Below, one piece after another: positions 31,109-31,186 of a stretch of DNA of 31,186 bases; within the stretch, counting starts at the first letter, position 1, and every line of letters starts with the position of its first letter. The notes beneath the pieces were generated by a model. That model ran no database searches. It was given only the letters and a program-made list of their open reading frames with translations, and was not told where the DNA came from. A program made the position numbers and the translations under genes. Source of the stretch: an uncultured Clostridia bacterium (GTDB lineage Bacteria > Bacillota > Clostridia > Oscillospirales > Butyricicoccaceae); NCBI GenBank assembly GCA_910586575.1, contig CAJUJQ010000024.1, forward strand, positions 1 to 31,186. Direction: 5' to 3'.

Positions 31109-31186
31109 ACGCCCTCCCGCAAAACAACAACGATATACTCGTGTGCGTTAAAGTTTGCCGTTCGGTTCGCCTGCGCGGCGGGCGGT
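31109..31186. other. Window end, nothing recognised
   Basis: The last 78 bases after the accessory gene show no clear terminator, promoter or gene start. Confidence 0.5.

Overview
The window (about 60% GC, nearly all genes on the + strand) looks like a chromosomal segment of a Clostridia bacterium, most likely from the Oscillospiraceae/Ruminococcaceae side. The evidence is an S-layer-homology surface protein, a DUF1540 Cys-rich miniprotein, a FeoB-associated Cys-rich membrane peptide, a MurE with the DNPR motif of meso-diaminopimelate-adding enzymes, a PASTA-type class B PBP, and a DUF3798 ABC importer. No RNA genes, CRISPR arrays, phage genes or transposase genes were seen.

Layout. 1-444: 3' end of a cation-diffusion-facilitator gene and its terminator. 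445-1008: a decayed locus where the start of a uroporphyrinogen-decarboxylase-type methyltransferase gene is joined to the end of a CobW-type gene. 1128-4252: promoter plus a tightly overlapping operon of three M42 aminopeptidase paralogues. 4389-4856: two tiny minus-strand genes (DUF1540 and FeoB-associated peptide) below a striking dyad that may be a metal-regulated operator. 4973-7632: a secreted phosphodiester-glycosidase/SLH protein with its own promoter and terminator.

7972-22533 is the division and cell wall (dcw) cluster: rsmH, ftsL-like, class B PBP, murE, murF, a small membrane ORF, mraY, ftsW, murG, ftsQ, ftsZ. It makes lipid II (MurE, MurF, MraY, MurG), polymerises and crosslinks it (FtsW, PBP) and builds the divisome (FtsL, FtsQ, FtsZ). 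mraZ, murD, murC, murB and ftsA are not at their usual places. The murD slot between mraY and ftsW holds a 153-bp fold-back repeat. Two related fold-back repeats lie downstream of ftsZ. Several internal promoters and terminators suggest ftsQ and ftsZ are expressed partly on their own.

23040-25000: a CorA-type transporter and a tRNA-dihydrouridine synthase, separated by a palindromic terminator related to a repeat upstream of mraY. 25283-31108: a complete, probably uncharacterised ABC import operon: promoter with overlapping inverted repeat, 32-bp perfect palindrome in the leader, DUF3798 lipoprotein, double ATPase, two permeases and a membrane-anchored accessory protein with a Gly-Asp tail. 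Its substrate cannot be read from the sequence, and it is the best candidate here for an undescribed system.
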